Assembly: GCA_015478655.1 (NCBI GenBank)
Contig: JADMIJ010000010.1
Location: 1-64,000 of the forward strand
Source: Acidimicrobiales bacterium
GTDB taxonomy: Bacteria; Actinomycetota; Acidimicrobiia; Acidimicrobiales; RAAP-2
Length of the DNA: 64,000 nt
Reading direction: 5' to 3'
Below are positions 27,385-36,246 of the stretch, in pieces. The translations under genes and the position numbers were made by a program. The notes below the pieces were generated by a model. That model worked only from the letters and a program-made list of their open reading frames with translations, did not search any database and had not been told where the DNA came from. Position 1 is the stretch's first letter; every line of letters starts with the position of its first letter.

Positions 27385-28155
27385 ATGCCCACACGAGACA
27401 CCGCCCCCATTGGAGCGCCCTGCTGGGTCGACCTGATGACCTCGGACGCCGAGCGCATCAAGGCGTTCTACGGCCAGCTGTTCGGTTGGACGGCCGAGGA
27501 ACCCAGGGCTGAGTTTGGCGGGTACTTCAACTATTCCAAGGACGGCATTCTGGTGGCGGGATGCATGACCAGCGAGCCCGAGTCACCGGTGAGGGACATC
27601 TGGTCGATCTACCTGGCCAGCGACGACACTCGGAAGACCGTCGAGACAGCGACAGCCAATGGAGGCCAGGTCGTGGCCCCGGCGATGGACGTGGGAGACC
27701 TCGGGACGATGGCCGTCCTGGTCGACACCGGAGGCGCAGCAATCGGTGTGTGGCAGCCGGGACTGCACAAGGGATTCGGCGTGCTGGCCGAACCGGGCAC
27801 GCCAGCGTGGTTCGAGCTCTTCACGCGGGACTACGAGTCCTCGGTCGACTTCTATCGAAACGTGTTCCACTGGGACACCCACGTCGTGAGCGACTCACCC
27901 GAATTCCGCTACACGACGTTGGGTGAGGGTGAGGGACAGATGGCCGGGATCATGGATGCCTCGGGCTTCCTTCCCGACGGGGTGCCGGCCCATTGGTCGG
28001 TCTACTTCGCCGTTGAGGACACCGACGCTGCCCTGGCCACCATCATCCAGCTCGGGGGCTCGATCGTGGCGGCGGCCGAAGACACCCCCTACGGGCGAGT
28101 GGCGACGGCCTCCGACCCCAACGGCTCTCAGTTCAAGTTGGTCGCCCAAATCTGA
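27385..28155 (+). CDS. Tandem VOC (glyoxalase-fold) protein
   Basis: 256 residues composed of two VOC domains. The first opens at APCWVDLMTSDAERIKAFYGQLFGW (about 10-34), the second at TPAWFELFTRDYESSVDFYRNVFHWDTHV (about 137-165), each with the FY..LFGW-type start. AGGAG 7 bases before the ATG supports the start. Tandem VOC proteins of this type are common beside SigG/SigX5-like sigma factors in actinobacteria; functions range from glyoxalase to metal-dependent detoxification and are not predictable here. Its promoter faces the sigma gene and may be a target of it, which is inference. Confidence 0.87.
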   Translation: MPTRDTAPIGAPCWVDLMTSDAERIKAFYGQLFGWTAEEPRAEFGGYFNYSKDGILVAGCMTSEPESPVRDIWSIYLASDDTRKTVETATANGGQVVAPAMDVGDLGTMAVLVDTGGAAIGVWQPGLHKGFGVLAEPGTPAWFELFTRDYESSVDFYRNVFHWDTHVVSDSPEFRYTTLGEGEGQMAGIMDASGFLPDGVPAHWSVYFAVEDTDAALATIIQLGGSIVAAAEDTPYGRVATASDPNGSQFKLVAQI

Positions 28156-28250
28156 CTGTGTGAGGGGCATGGGAGCCCGCTCGGGCGATGGTCTTGTCGA
28201 GAACTATCGTCTGGGCGGAGGGCTCCACTCTTGACGCCTGAGCCCTCGCA

Positions 28251-28284
28251 TTTGATAGGTGTTACGGTCGTACGCCTTATCAAA
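28251..28284. promoter_or_regulatory. 34-bp dyad upstream of a secreted repeat protein
   Basis: The arms read TTTGATAnGnnnTACG and CGTAnnnCnTATCAAA around a 2-base centre; 12 of 16 positions per arm match. It lies 52 bases upstream of the ATG of the following gene and about 95 bases after the VOC gene stop. There is no U-tract, so a regulator-binding site is more likely than a terminator. Confidence 0.55.
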
Positions 28285-28335
28285 ATCAGAGCCTTAATGT
28301 AGGGGCCAGGACCTGGTTCTGGAGGGGAGTCCGCC

Positions 28336-29988
28336 ATGCTCAGGAAAGCAACTCGTCGAACTGCACTCGTGGCCGCGGTGGTCGTGGCCGCGCTCGTCGC
28401 GTCGTTCGCGACATTTGTGGCTCCGGCCTACGCCGCGACGCTGACGGCATCACCCACCACGGACACTGCAACGACCGCAACCGCTGGCTATATGAAGCAA
28501 CTCATTGCCTCGGGCCAGGGGCTGAACCCCGTGCAGTTCATGCAAACTTCGGGAGGCACAAGTCTGGTTGTCTCGGGCACGGGGTTAGTCACGACGAGCG
28601 GGAATTTGGTTGCGGGTTCCTATACGGCAATGGGCAACTTGACGGATGTCCCCGGGATCGACACCGGTACGTTCAGCTTCACGCTCACCGTTACTCCCAG
28701 CACGATCACGCAAATCGCGCCCTTCACGGGCACGGCGAGTTTTTCCGGATCGACTTCGTTTAGCGCTCAGCTGCTGACCTCGGGCGCCATCACATCGCCG
28801 TCATTCGCCAAGACAGGTGGTTCCGCGAATCTCGCCGTCTCGAGCGGTGGTCTGGTCACCACGGTGGGCGGCCCACTGAGGGCGGGCGCCTACGCGGTCA
28901 ACGGCACGGACTCGGACACCCTCGGCAACCTGGGCACGTTCAGCTTCACCCTGACCGTGAACGCCGACTTGCCGGGACCACCGACAATCCAGACGGCATC
29001 GCCGGGCAACAACAGCGCCAAGGTGCGCTGGCTCGCTCCGGCTTCTGACGGTGGCGGTGCTATCACCGGCTACCTCATCACGCCTTCAGGCGGAGCTCCA
29101 CCTGTCCAGGCCCCGGCAGGCAGCACGAGTTTCACGGTTCCCTTCCTCAACGACGGAACTGCCTATACGTTCACGGTTGCCGCCATCAACGCGGCCGGCA
29201 CCGGTCCCGCCTCCGCTCCATCCAACTCGGTCACCCCGACGCCCACCGGCTACTGGTTGGTGGCCTCCGATGGCGGCATTTTCTCCTTCGGGCAGAACCT
29301 GTTCTACGGCTCGACCGGGGGCATCCATCTCAACCAGCCCATCGTGGGCATGGCCTCCACTCCCGACGATCTTGGCTACTGGTTGGTGGCATCCGACGGT
29401 GGGATCTTCGCGTATGGCGACGCCAACTTCTTCGGCTCGACGGGAAGCATCCATTTGAACCAGCCCATCGTGGGCATGGCCTCGACCCCGACGGGCAATG
29501 GCTACTGGATGGTGGCCTCCGACGGCGGGATCTTCACCTTCGGTGACGCTCACTTCCACGGCTCCACGGGTGGCAAACACCTCAACAAGCCCATCGTGGG
29601 TATGGCCGCCACACCCCAGGGTGCTGGCTACTGGCTGGTGGCCTCCGATGGCGGCATCTTCACCTTCGGGACAGCCGGGTACTACGGATCGACGGGGGGC
29701 ACCCCCCTCAACAAGCCGATTGTGGGAATGGCTTCCACATCCACGGGCAAGGGTTACTGGCTGGTGGCGTCCGACGGCGGGATCTTCGCCTTCGGGGACG
29801 CCGCCTTCTACGGCTCGACGGGGTCCAAGGTCCTCAACATGCCGATCGTCGGCATGGACATCAGCCCGAAGGGCAAGGGCTACTGGCTGGTGGCCTCCGA
29901 CGGCGGGATCTTCGCCTTCGGTGATGCCACCTTCCTCGGCTCGACAGGAGGAAAGGTGCTGAACCAGCCCATCGTGGGCATGGGATAG
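28336..29988 (+). CDS. Secreted protein with Ig-like and Fn3 domains and six GYWLVASDGG repeats
   Basis: 550 residues. A signal peptide (MLRKATRRTALVAAVVVAALVASFATFVAPAYAA cut after AYA) is followed by two putative Ig-like domains (about 35-120 and 125-215, each ending GTFSFTLTV), one fibronectin type III domain (about 216-305, DLPGPPTIQTA to PSNSVTPTP) and six tandem repeats of about 42 residues (from about 307) with the core GYWLVASDGGIFxFG-A-FYGSTG followed by LNxPIVGMAS. GGAGGGGAG lies about 6 bases before the ATG. The repeats are more regular than in the paralogue at 17.7 kb. It resembles known actinobacterial secreted repeat proteins; enzymatic activity is not visible. Confidence 0.87.
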   Translation: MLRKATRRTALVAAVVVAALVASFATFVAPAYAATLTASPTTDTATTATAGYMKQLIASGQGLNPVQFMQTSGGTSLVVSGTGLVTTSGNLVAGSYTAMGNLTDVPGIDTGTFSFTLTVTPSTITQIAPFTGTASFSGSTSFSAQLLTSGAITSPSFAKTGGSANLAVSSGGLVTTVGGPLRAGAYAVNGTDSDTLGNLGTFSFTLTVNADLPGPPTIQTASPGNNSAKVRWLAPASDGGGAITGYLITPSGGAPPVQAPAGSTSFTVPFLNDGTAYTFTVAAINAAGTGPASAPSNSVTPTPTGYWLVASDGGIFSFGQNLFYGSTGGIHLNQPIVGMASTPDDLGYWLVASDGGIFAYGDANFFGSTGSIHLNQPIVGMASTPTGNGYWMVASDGGIFTFGDAHFHGSTGGKHLNKPIVGMAATPQGAGYWLVASDGGIFTFGTAGYYGSTGGTPLNKPIVGMASTSTGKGYWLVASDGGIFAFGDAAFYGSTGSKVLNMPIVGMDISPKGKGYWLVASDGGIFAFGDATFLGSTGGKVLNQPIVGMG

Positions 29989-30051
29989 AAGCACCGGTCA
30001 GGACTCAGGGCCTCCACCCGAAGGGTTGGCAACAGAGGCCAGACTGCACGG

Positions 30052-30843
30052 GTGGAACACGAAGAGCTGCTGGCGGGTGGCATCGCCAACGCCGGTGCGG
30101 TGGTGCGTGTCGGGCGACACGTTCTTCGTCCCTCCAACCCGCACACGGCCTCGATCCACCGCTTTCTGTCGTATCTGGCATCAGCCGGATTCGATGGCGC
30201 CCCAGTGCCCGTCGGGATCGAACCTGACGGGCGGGAGCGATTGGAGTTCATCGACGGCCAGGTGGCGCTTCCCCCGTATCCGGAGTGGGCCCAGTCCGAT
30301 CCTTCGCTGATCTCGGTGGCACAATTGATCAGGCGGTTCCACGTCGGGTCGCAAGGATTCGATCTCACCGGGTGTTCGTGGAGCAGCGAGATGGCGGATC
30401 CGTCCGGGGGAGACGTCCTCTGCCACAACGACGTCTGCTTGGAGAACGTGGTGTTCAGGGACGGCATCGCCACGGCCCTTCTCGACTTCGACTTTGCCGC
30501 TCCCGGCCGGCCTGTCTATGACCTGGCCCAATTCGCCCGGATGTGCGTTCCCATCGACGACGACGTCAACGCGGCCAAGCTCGGCTGGGTACCCGCCGAC
30601 CGGCCAGCACGACTGCTATTGGTCGCCGATGCCTTCGGACTCGACCCGGCCGAGCGGCGTCAGCTGATCGAGGTCCTCGACGCCTCGATGGCGGCGGGTG
30701 GCGCATTCGTACGCCGCCGCGTCGAGGCCGGCGACCCGAACTTCACCGCCATGTGGGATGCGATGGGCGGGGCGGAGCGATTCGATCGCCGGCGCCTCTG
30801 GTGGGTCGAGCACAGGGTCCGATTCGCTGACGCTCTCACCTGA
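30052..30843 (+). CDS. Phosphotransferase family protein (aminoglycoside phosphotransferase fold)
   Basis: 263 residues with a GTG start. The kinase core is visible: VLCHNDVCLENVVF (about 123-136, catalytic HxDxxxxN) and ALLDFDFAAPGRPVYDLA (about 141-158, metal-binding DFD plus the APH-type xxYDLA). A glycine-rich N-lobe start is short. Members phosphorylate small molecules such as antibiotics, choline or sugars; the product is unknown. It converges on the membrane protein gene with an 8-base gap. No start with a good ribosome site is seen, so a slightly different start is possible. Confidence 0.8.
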   Translation: MEHEELLAGGIANAGAVVRVGRHVLRPSNPHTASIHRFLSYLASAGFDGAPVPVGIEPDGRERLEFIDGQVALPPYPEWAQSDPSLISVAQLIRRFHVGSQGFDLTGCSWSSEMADPSGGDVLCHNDVCLENVVFRDGIATALLDFDFAAPGRPVYDLAQFARMCVPIDDDVNAAKLGWVPADRPARLLLVADAFGLDPAERRQLIEVLDASMAAGGAFVRRRVEAGDPNFTAMWDAMGGAERFDRRRLWWVEHRVRFADALT

Positions 30844-30851
30844 GGTGGCCG

Positions 30852-31445
30852 TCATGGATCAGTCGGGGCCCCATCCTCTGGGTGGCTTGCCCGGCGATCG
30901 AGGATGCTCTTCCAATTGATGAACGGGAGCGCGGCCACCAGGGCCAACAGCACGACCTGAATGGTGATCGACCAGGGCGAACCGAGCAGCCGGCCGATGA
31001 CGCTCCCGAGTTGGTGTTCGGCGACCGTGGCCACCCCCACGTAGATCGAGTAACTCACCAGACGGCCGACGAAGAAGGCCAGGGTCAACGGAATCAGGTT
31101 GAGCTCGAGCAGTCCTGCCGCCACGAAGAGTTGGGCCGAGGGTAGCGGCGAGACGGCAAACAGCGCCAGCGAGGCGATGGCGCTCGACCGCTTCTTGAGG
31201 AGAGCACCGCTGGCCGCAGCCAGATTCTCCCGTAGGCGAGGACTCAAACGACCGCGGAAGCGCCGGGCGCCGCGGGCCAGGAGGTACCTTCCGAGCATGG
31301 CCGCCACGCCTCCGAGGAGCACGATGGCCACGGGGTTCAGATGCCATTGGATGCGTGAGAACACCAACAACGTCCACGTGGGCGGACCGAATGCGGGAAG
31401 GAGGTTGACCCCGAGGACGATGAGGAAGAGGTAGAGATATTCCAT
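30852..31445 (-). CDS. Polytopic membrane protein, DedA/VTT-like
   Basis: 197 residues with four to five hydrophobic segments. The pattern HLNPVAIVLLGGVAAMLGRYLLARGARRF (about 35-63) with a re-entrant VSPLPSAQLFVAAGL (about 99-113) resembles the SNARE-associated VTT/DedA family of lipid-flipping or proton-linked transporters. Some DedA residues (the paired acidic/arginine motif) are not obvious, so the assignment is tentative. It ends 8 bases from the converging phosphotransferase and is co-oriented with, but 111 bases from, the nitronate monooxygenase. Confidence 0.6.
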   Translation of the reverse strand: MEYLYLFLIVLGVNLLPAFGPPTWTLLVFSRIQWHLNPVAIVLLGGVAAMLGRYLLARGARRFRGRLSPRLRENLAAASGALLKKRSSAIASLALFAVSPLPSAQLFVAAGLLELNLIPLTLAFFVGRLVSYSIYVGVATVAEHQLGSVIGRLLGSPWSITIQVVLLALVAALPFINWKSILDRRASHPEDGAPTDP

Positions 31446-31556
31446 TGCGGATGATGGCGAGGCTAGGCCTTCTCACCATCCCCACGCGAGCCAAAGGGGC
31501 AATCAGTCGTCGGTCACGCCGCGCCGGATCAGCGCCGGCTCGACTGCCCCGTCGGA

Positions 31557-32678
31557 TCAGACGGTCACACCTGCCTGCATGCGTTCGGTGGCCTCGATGT
31601 ACTCCTCGACCATCGAGAACACGACGTCCTTGGCCTTGCGGACCGTGGTGGCGCGGCCGATGACCTGGCCACAGGGGTTGAAGTTCACGTCCCGAGCCTG
31701 TTCGGGGTAGCGATGGCCCCGGGAGACCGCCTCGATGGCCACCATCATCTGCAATGGCATGGGCAGAGGCTCGGGTGTGTCCTCGGCCTCCCACGCCTCC
31801 GTCCAGTCGTTCTTGAGCATCCGGCACGGCTTGCCGGTGAAGGAGCGGGACCGCACCGTGTCGCGGCTGGAGGCGGCCAGATAGGTCTCCATCTGCTTCG
31901 GCGGGATGTCCGCCTCCTCGACGGTCAGCCACAGGGTTCCCGACCAGACGCCTTGGGCGCCGAGCGCCAGGGCCGCGGCCATCTGGCGACCACTGCCGAC
32001 GCCGCCAGCGGCCAGTACCGGAATCGGCGCCACCGCATCGATGACCTCGGGCCACAGCACGATGCTCCCGACATCGCCCGTATGGCCGCCGCCCTCCGAG
32101 CCCTGACAGATGATGAAGTCCAGGCCGGCGGCCTTGTGGCTGAGCGCATGCTTGACCGAGCCGGCCAGAGCGCCGATCATCAGGCCCGCTCCCTGCACCT
32201 TCTCGACCACGTCGGGCGGGGGAGTCCCCAGCGCGTTGGCGATCAGCTTGACGTTGGGGTGTCGGAGCGCCACCTCGATGAGCCCGGCGGCGTGGGCGGC
32301 CGTCCATCCGATCATCCCGTTGGAGCGTCGCTCGTCCTCTGGGATCTCCGGGACGTGGTGATCGGCGAGGATCTTGAGGGCGAACTCCCGGTGCCCGGCG
32401 GGGATCAGGCCGCGGATCTGGGCCTCGAGCTTGTCGGGGTCCATCTCGTCCATGCCCTCGTATTTGGCCGGGATGACAATGTCGACCCCGTAGGGCCGGT
32501 CACCGACATGCTCATCGATCCAGGTGAGCTCGACCTCCAGCTGTTCGGGGTCGAACCCGATGGCGCCGAGCACGCCGATGCCTCCGGCGTTGGTCACGGC
32601 GGCCACCACGTCGCGGCAGTGGGTGAAGGCGAAGATGGGGAATTCGATGCCCAGCTTCTGGCGGATTTCCGTGTTCAT
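31557..32678 (-). CDS. Nitronate monooxygenase (2-nitropropane dioxygenase family)
   Basis: 373 residues, an FMN-dependent TIM barrel. The N-terminal FPIFAFTHCRDVVAAVTNAGGIGVLGAI (about 14-41) is the typical start, VDIVIPA begins the next part, CQGSEGGGHTGDVGS (about 180-194) is the phosphate-binding loop with the catalytic His, and PVLAAGGVGSGRQMAAALALGAQGVWSGTLWL (about 210-241) binds FMN. It oxidises alkyl nitronates or related nitro compounds to carbonyls. The start overlaps the stop of the TetR gene as ATGA, so regulator and enzyme are co-translated. A divergent aldehyde dehydrogenase lies beyond TetR. Confidence 0.9.
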   Translation of the reverse strand: MNTEIRQKLGIEFPIFAFTHCRDVVAAVTNAGGIGVLGAIGFDPEQLEVELTWIDEHVGDRPYGVDIVIPAKYEGMDEMDPDKLEAQIRGLIPAGHREFALKILADHHVPEIPEDERRSNGMIGWTAAHAAGLIEVALRHPNVKLIANALGTPPPDVVEKVQGAGLMIGALAGSVKHALSHKAAGLDFIICQGSEGGGHTGDVGSIVLWPEVIDAVAPIPVLAAGGVGSGRQMAAALALGAQGVWSGTLWLTVEEADIPPKQMETYLAASSRDTVRSRSFTGKPCRMLKNDWTEAWEAEDTPEPLPMPLQMMVAIEAVSRGHRYPEQARDVNFNPCGQVIGRATTVRKAKDVVFSMVEEYIEATERMQAGVTV

Positions 32679-33343
32679 GGTCTCGCTCCTGACTTGCTGT
32701 CTTCGATTGTTGCGGAGTTGGTCGAACCGTTGGCTGCGGTGGGCGGCACAATGTCATGGGGCAGCCCGAGCAGCGCGCTCAGACCTCGTAGGGCCAAGCC
32801 ATCGGGAACGGTTGCGGGTTCGAGGCGGCGCTGCATGGCCAGTCCGACGAGGAGCCCCTTGACCAGCACTGCCAGTTCCTCCGATTGGGCGGCCGGCTGC
32901 GCATCGAAGGCTTTGGCCCAGCCGTCCAGGAGCCGCGCGCTGAACCGGCGCGCCTCGGCGTTCCGCACCCGGATGACGTCGGCCACTTCATGGTCGCGGG
33001 CGGCGCGCAGCCAGAGCTCGTGTTCGAGCAGCGACCAGCCCGACTCGTCGCCGGCCGAGACGTTGTCCCATACGGCGTTGAGCTGTCCCTCAGGTGACTC
33101 GGTGACGGCCACCTCGGCCAGCAACACGGTGAGGATCGAGTCCTTCCACGAGTCGAGCAGTGCCAGGAGGAGTCCCTGCTTGCTGCCGAAGTGGGAGTAG
33201 ACGGCACCCGAGGTCCGGCCGGCCGCCTCGGCTACTGCGTCGATCGAGACGGCGTCGATTCCCTGGTCGGCGAAGAGGCCGGCGGCAGCGGACAGCAGCC
33301 GCGCCCGGGTCTCGGCCTTGCGTTCCTGTTGCGTCTGGGACAT
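32675..33343 (-). CDS. TetR-family transcriptional regulator
   Basis: 222 residues. The N-terminal helix-turn-helix is [50 protein letters not shown] (about 13-62), the canonical TetR DNA-binding domain. The C-terminal domain (about 63-205) binds an unknown effector. It shares an ATGA junction with the nitronate monooxygenase gene and is divergent from the aldehyde dehydrogenase. It therefore probably represses its own unit and possibly the divergent gene; an imperfect inverted repeat lies in the shared intergenic region. Confidence 0.9.
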   Translation of the reverse strand: MSQTQQERKAETRARLLSAAAGLFADQGIDAVSIDAVAEAAGRTSGAVYSHFGSKQGLLLALLDSWKDSILTVLLAEVAVTESPEGQLNAVWDNVSAGDESGWSLLEHELWLRAARDHEVADVIRVRNAEARRFSARLLDGWAKAFDAQPAAQSEELAVLVKGLLVGLAMQRRLEPATVPDGLALRGLSALLGLPHDIVPPTAANGSTNSATIEDSKSGARP

Positions 33344-33400
33344 GTTCCCCGTGGCCTCTTGTGGAGCAGAGCAGCAGACTAACTGTACATATATTGGAAT

Positions 33401-33421
33401 CGTTATGCAACATACGCAACG
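33401..33421. promoter_or_regulatory. Possible TetR operator
   Basis: Imperfect 21-bp dyad CGTTnnGnA-nnn-TnCnnAACG, located in the 176-base region between the divergent TetR and aldehyde dehydrogenase genes, in a locally AT-rich patch. It fits the size of TetR-family operators. No second copy was found. Confidence 0.35.
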
Positions 33422-33519
33422 CCCGTTCTGCTCCCGCCGGGCTGCCCGGCGCTCGAGGCTGCCCGATCAGGGGTCGAGGCATAGAGTGGGGTTCCCACCT
33501 CGGTACGCAAGGGAGCACC

Positions 33520-34953
33520 ATGCCATCCATGACCACGGTTGTCCGCGACAAGCTCTACATCGGAGGAGCCTGGGTGCCCTCCACCGGAACAGGTTCGATC
33601 GAGGTGATCGACTCGACCAACGAAGAAGTGATCGGAACGGTTCCGGAGGGAACGACCGCCGACATCGACCGCGCCGTGGCCGCCGCCCGGGCTGCGTTTC
33701 CGGCCTGGTCGGCCACTCCTGTCGAGAAGCGGGCCGCCATGCTGACAGCCATCAGTGAGGCCCTGGGGGCGCGGATGGAGTCACTGGGGGAGCTGATCAC
33801 CCATGAGGTGGGGATGCCGCTGACGCTGTCCAAGCTGGTACAGGTGGGCCTGCCCATGGCGTCGTTCGGGTCCATGGCCCAGGTCACCGCCGATTTCACC
33901 TGGGAGCAGACGGTGGGCAATTCACTCATCGTGCGGGAGCCGATCGGCGTGGTCGGGGCCATCACCCCGTGGAACTACCCGTTGCACCAGATCGCCGCCA
34001 AGGTGGCCCCGGCACTGGCGGCGGGATGCACGGTGGTGCTCAAGCCGAGCGAGGTCGCACCTCTCAATGCGTTCGTCCTGGCCGAGATCTTCGAGGAGGT
34101 CGGGGTACCGGCGGGCGTCTTCAACCTGGTGACCGGGTTCGGCCCTGTGGTCGGCGAGGCACTGGCGGCCCACCCGGATGTCGACATGGTGTCGTTCACC
34201 GGATCCACCCGGGCCGGCCGGCGCGTCTCCGAGGTGGCCGCGGCCACGGTCAAGCGGGTGGCCCTGGAACTGGGCGGGAAGTCCGCCAACGTGATCCTCG
34301 ACGATGCCGATCTGGCCACGGCGGTCCCCGACGGGGTGGGCAAGTGCTACTTCAACTCGGGCCAGACCTGTAGCGCGCTCACCCGCATGTTGGTTCCCCG
34401 CCATCGGCTCGACGAGGTGGAGGAGTTGGCCCGGACAACGGCCGAGTCGTTCTCTGCCGGTGACCCCTTCGACGGGGACACCCGGCTCGGGCCGCTGGTG
34501 TCCTCGGCCCAGCGGGACCGCGTGCGCAACTACATCGACAAGGGTGTGGGTGAGGGTGCCACCCTCCTCACCGGTGGGCTGGAGGCGCCCGAGGGCGCCG
34601 ACAAAGGCTTCTTCGTCCGCCCGACCGTGTTCAGCTCGGTGACCCGCGACATGACCATCGCCCGGGAGGAGATCTTCGGCCCCGTGCTGGTGATCATCCC
34701 CTACGACTCCGAGGACGAGGCCGTGGAGATCGCCAACGACACCGACTACGGGCTGGCCGGAGGAGTGTGGTCCGGTGATCCCGAGCGGGCCAAAGCCGTG
34801 GCCCGGAGGTTGCGAACCGGTCAGGTCGAGGTCAACGGGGGAGGTTTCAACCCCATGGCGCCGTTCGGCGGCTACAAGCAGTCGGGCAACGGCCGGGAGT
34901 TCGGGGCCTTCGGGCTGGAGGAGTACCTCGAGGTGAAGGCCATGCAGCTCTGA
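33520..34953 (+). CDS. Aldehyde dehydrogenase family protein
   Basis: 477 residues from the ATG. Motifs in order are TPWNYPL (about 148-154), the nucleotide-binding FTGSTRAG (about 226-233), the general-base Glu in [10 protein letters not shown] (about 249-258) and the catalytic Cys in [12 protein letters not shown] (about 280-291). The C-terminal [25 protein letters not shown] is normal. It oxidises an aldehyde to the acid using NAD(P)+, or a CoA-thioester-type relative. GGGAG 6 bases upstream of the ATG supports the start. It is divergent from TetR and followed by a short run of ACCGGC copies. Confidence 0.93.
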   Translation: MPSMTTVVRDKLYIGGAWVPSTGTGSIEVIDSTNEEVIGTVPEGTTADIDRAVAAARAAFPAWSATPVEKRAAMLTAISEALGARMESLGELITHEVGMPLTLSKLVQVGLPMASFGSMAQVTADFTWEQTVGNSLIVREPIGVVGAITPWNYPLHQIAAKVAPALAAGCTVVLKPSEVAPLNAFVLAEIFEEVGVPAGVFNLVTGFGPVVGEALAAHPDVDMVSFTGSTRAGRRVSEVAAATVKRVALELGGKSANVILDDADLATAVPDGVGKCYFNSGQTCSALTRMLVPRHRLDEVEELARTTAESFSAGDPFDGDTRLGPLVSSAQRDRVRNYIDKGVGEGATLLTGGLEAPEGADKGFFVRPTVFSSVTRDMTIAREEIFGPVLVIIPYDSEDEAVEIANDTDYGLAGGVWSGDPERAKAVARRLRTGQVEVNGGGFNPMAPFGGYKQSGNGREFGAFGLEEYLEVKAMQL

Positions 34954-35000
34954 TCGAGCCTCCGGCGCCGGCACCCGCCGGCGGGGAGGCGGACCGGACC

Positions 35001-35022
35001 ACCGGCACCGGCACCGGCACCG
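35001..35022. repeat. Short ACCGGC tandem repeat
   Basis: Almost four copies of the hexamer ACCGGC between the converging aldehyde dehydrogenase and acyl-CoA-dehydrogenase-like genes. It is GC-rich and could fold, but it has no clear terminator shape. Confidence 0.5.
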
Positions 35023-35029
35023 CAGCAAG

Positions 35030-36208
35030 TCACAACCCGAACTGGTCGTTGATGAGGCCGAGGTAGATCTGGGCCGAGTCGGTGTAGGTCTTCTCCCCGA
35101 TGAAGACATGCTGCGTCCCGGTGTACATGTCCCGAAAGGCCCGCTCGAGGCGACTGCCCTCGCGGATGGCAGACGTACCTCCGGCCAGGTGGGCCCACTG
35201 CACGATTTCCCGGCTGGCCTCGGTGGCATAGGTGGCCGCCACCCGCATGTCGGCCCGCATGGTCGGCGAGAGGTCCTGGCCGGCCCTGACGGCCTGCTCG
35301 ACCTCGGTGAACGTCGTCAGCACCAGCAGTCGCGCCGCCTTCCACATGGCGGCGTGATGGGAGAGGTTCCGCTGGAAGCTCGCCTTGTGGGCGATGGATG
35401 CCTCCTCACCCATCCTCACCTTGGTCATGGCCAGCTCGGTGACGTCGTCGATCATGCTCTTGGACACACCGAGGGCCCAGGAGGCGTGGCCCGCCGCGGT
35501 GATCGGCATCAGCCCCATCCTGAACGCCGGCGAACTGCCCCGTTGCGGCGTGCGGCAGAACAGTTCGAAGGTGCGGTGACTCGGGACGAAGAGATCGGTC
35601 ACGTTGTAGTCGTACGATCCCGTGCCTTTGAGGCCCTGGACGTCCCATCCGTCGGTGAAGACGATCTCGGCGTGCGGGATGACCGCCACCATCAGCGGGG
35701 GTATTCCGTCCTCTCCCGTGACCAGTTCTCCGTCGACGGTGGGCATGAACCCGGCCGCCACGTACTGGGAGTGCCCCGTGCCCGATCCGAAGTTCCACGC
35801 CCCCGAGATGCGGTAGCCGCCCTCGACGGTCTCGCCCAGGCCGTTGGGAAAGAACTGACCGCCGGCGGTCACCTGGTTGTCATGCTTGGTGAAGACCTCG
35901 TCGAAGCCGTCGTCGGGCAAGTAGGCGGCGCAGGCCGCCGCCGACGGCAGGTTGGCGATGCCGATCCAACCCAGCGAGCCGTCCTGCCAGGCCAGCTCGA
36001 TCCATGTCTCGATCATCTCCGGGAAGCTCGGCTCGCTGCCTCCGGCCTCCAGCGGATTGGCCCAGACCATCAGCCCGCTGCTCCACAGCCCGTCGACGGT
36101 CCGTTGGTTGAGGGTGCGAAGGCGCTCGGAGTCGGCTGCCTCTGCGGCAATGAGCTCCCGTAGGCTGCGCGCCGCTTCGGGCCCGTCGATCGTCACCGTG
36201 GTAGCCAT
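35030..36208 (-). CDS. Acyl-CoA dehydrogenase-like flavoprotein (HsaA/group D monooxygenase-like)
   Basis: 392 residues of the acyl-CoA dehydrogenase fold: N-terminal helices, the middle beta-domain with GGYRISGAWNFGSGTGHSQYV (about 130-150), then the C-terminal helical domain ending AHLAGGTSAIREGSRLERAFRDMYTGTQHVFIGEKTYTDSA. The TGTQHVF ending and lack of the acyl-CoA dehydrogenase catalytic Glu context point to the FMN-dependent oxygenases that include HsaA, used in steroid or aromatic degradation with a separate flavin reductase. No flavin reductase gene is adjacent. AGGAG 8 bases before the ATG supports the start. It leads the cluster of NTF2-like and enoyl-reductase genes on the same strand only in reverse order (downstream of them). 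Confidence 0.8.
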   Translation of the reverse strand: MATTVTIDGPEAARSLRELIAAEAADSERLRTLNQRTVDGLWSSGLMVWANPLEAGGSEPSFPEMIETWIELAWQDGSLGWIGIANLPSAAACAAYLPDDGFDEVFTKHDNQVTAGGQFFPNGLGETVEGGYRISGAWNFGSGTGHSQYVAAGFMPTVDGELVTGEDGIPPLMVAVIPHAEIVFTDGWDVQGLKGTGSYDYNVTDLFVPSHRTFELFCRTPQRGSSPAFRMGLMPITAAGHASWALGVSKSMIDDVTELAMTKVRMGEEASIAHKASFQRNLSHHAAMWKAARLLVLTTFTEVEQAVRAGQDLSPTMRADMRVAATYATEASREIVQWAHLAGGTSAIREGSRLERAFRDMYTGTQHVFIGEKTYTDSAQIYLGLINDQFGL

Positions 36209-36246
36209 CGGGTCACTCCTTGTCGGGTTCGCGGGTCGGGTGTGCT

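Noticed and set aside
29250-29980. A CRISPR-like pattern of repeated DNA
   Set aside because: The repeats are about 126 bases long, in frame and encode 42-residue protein repeats, without unique spacers.
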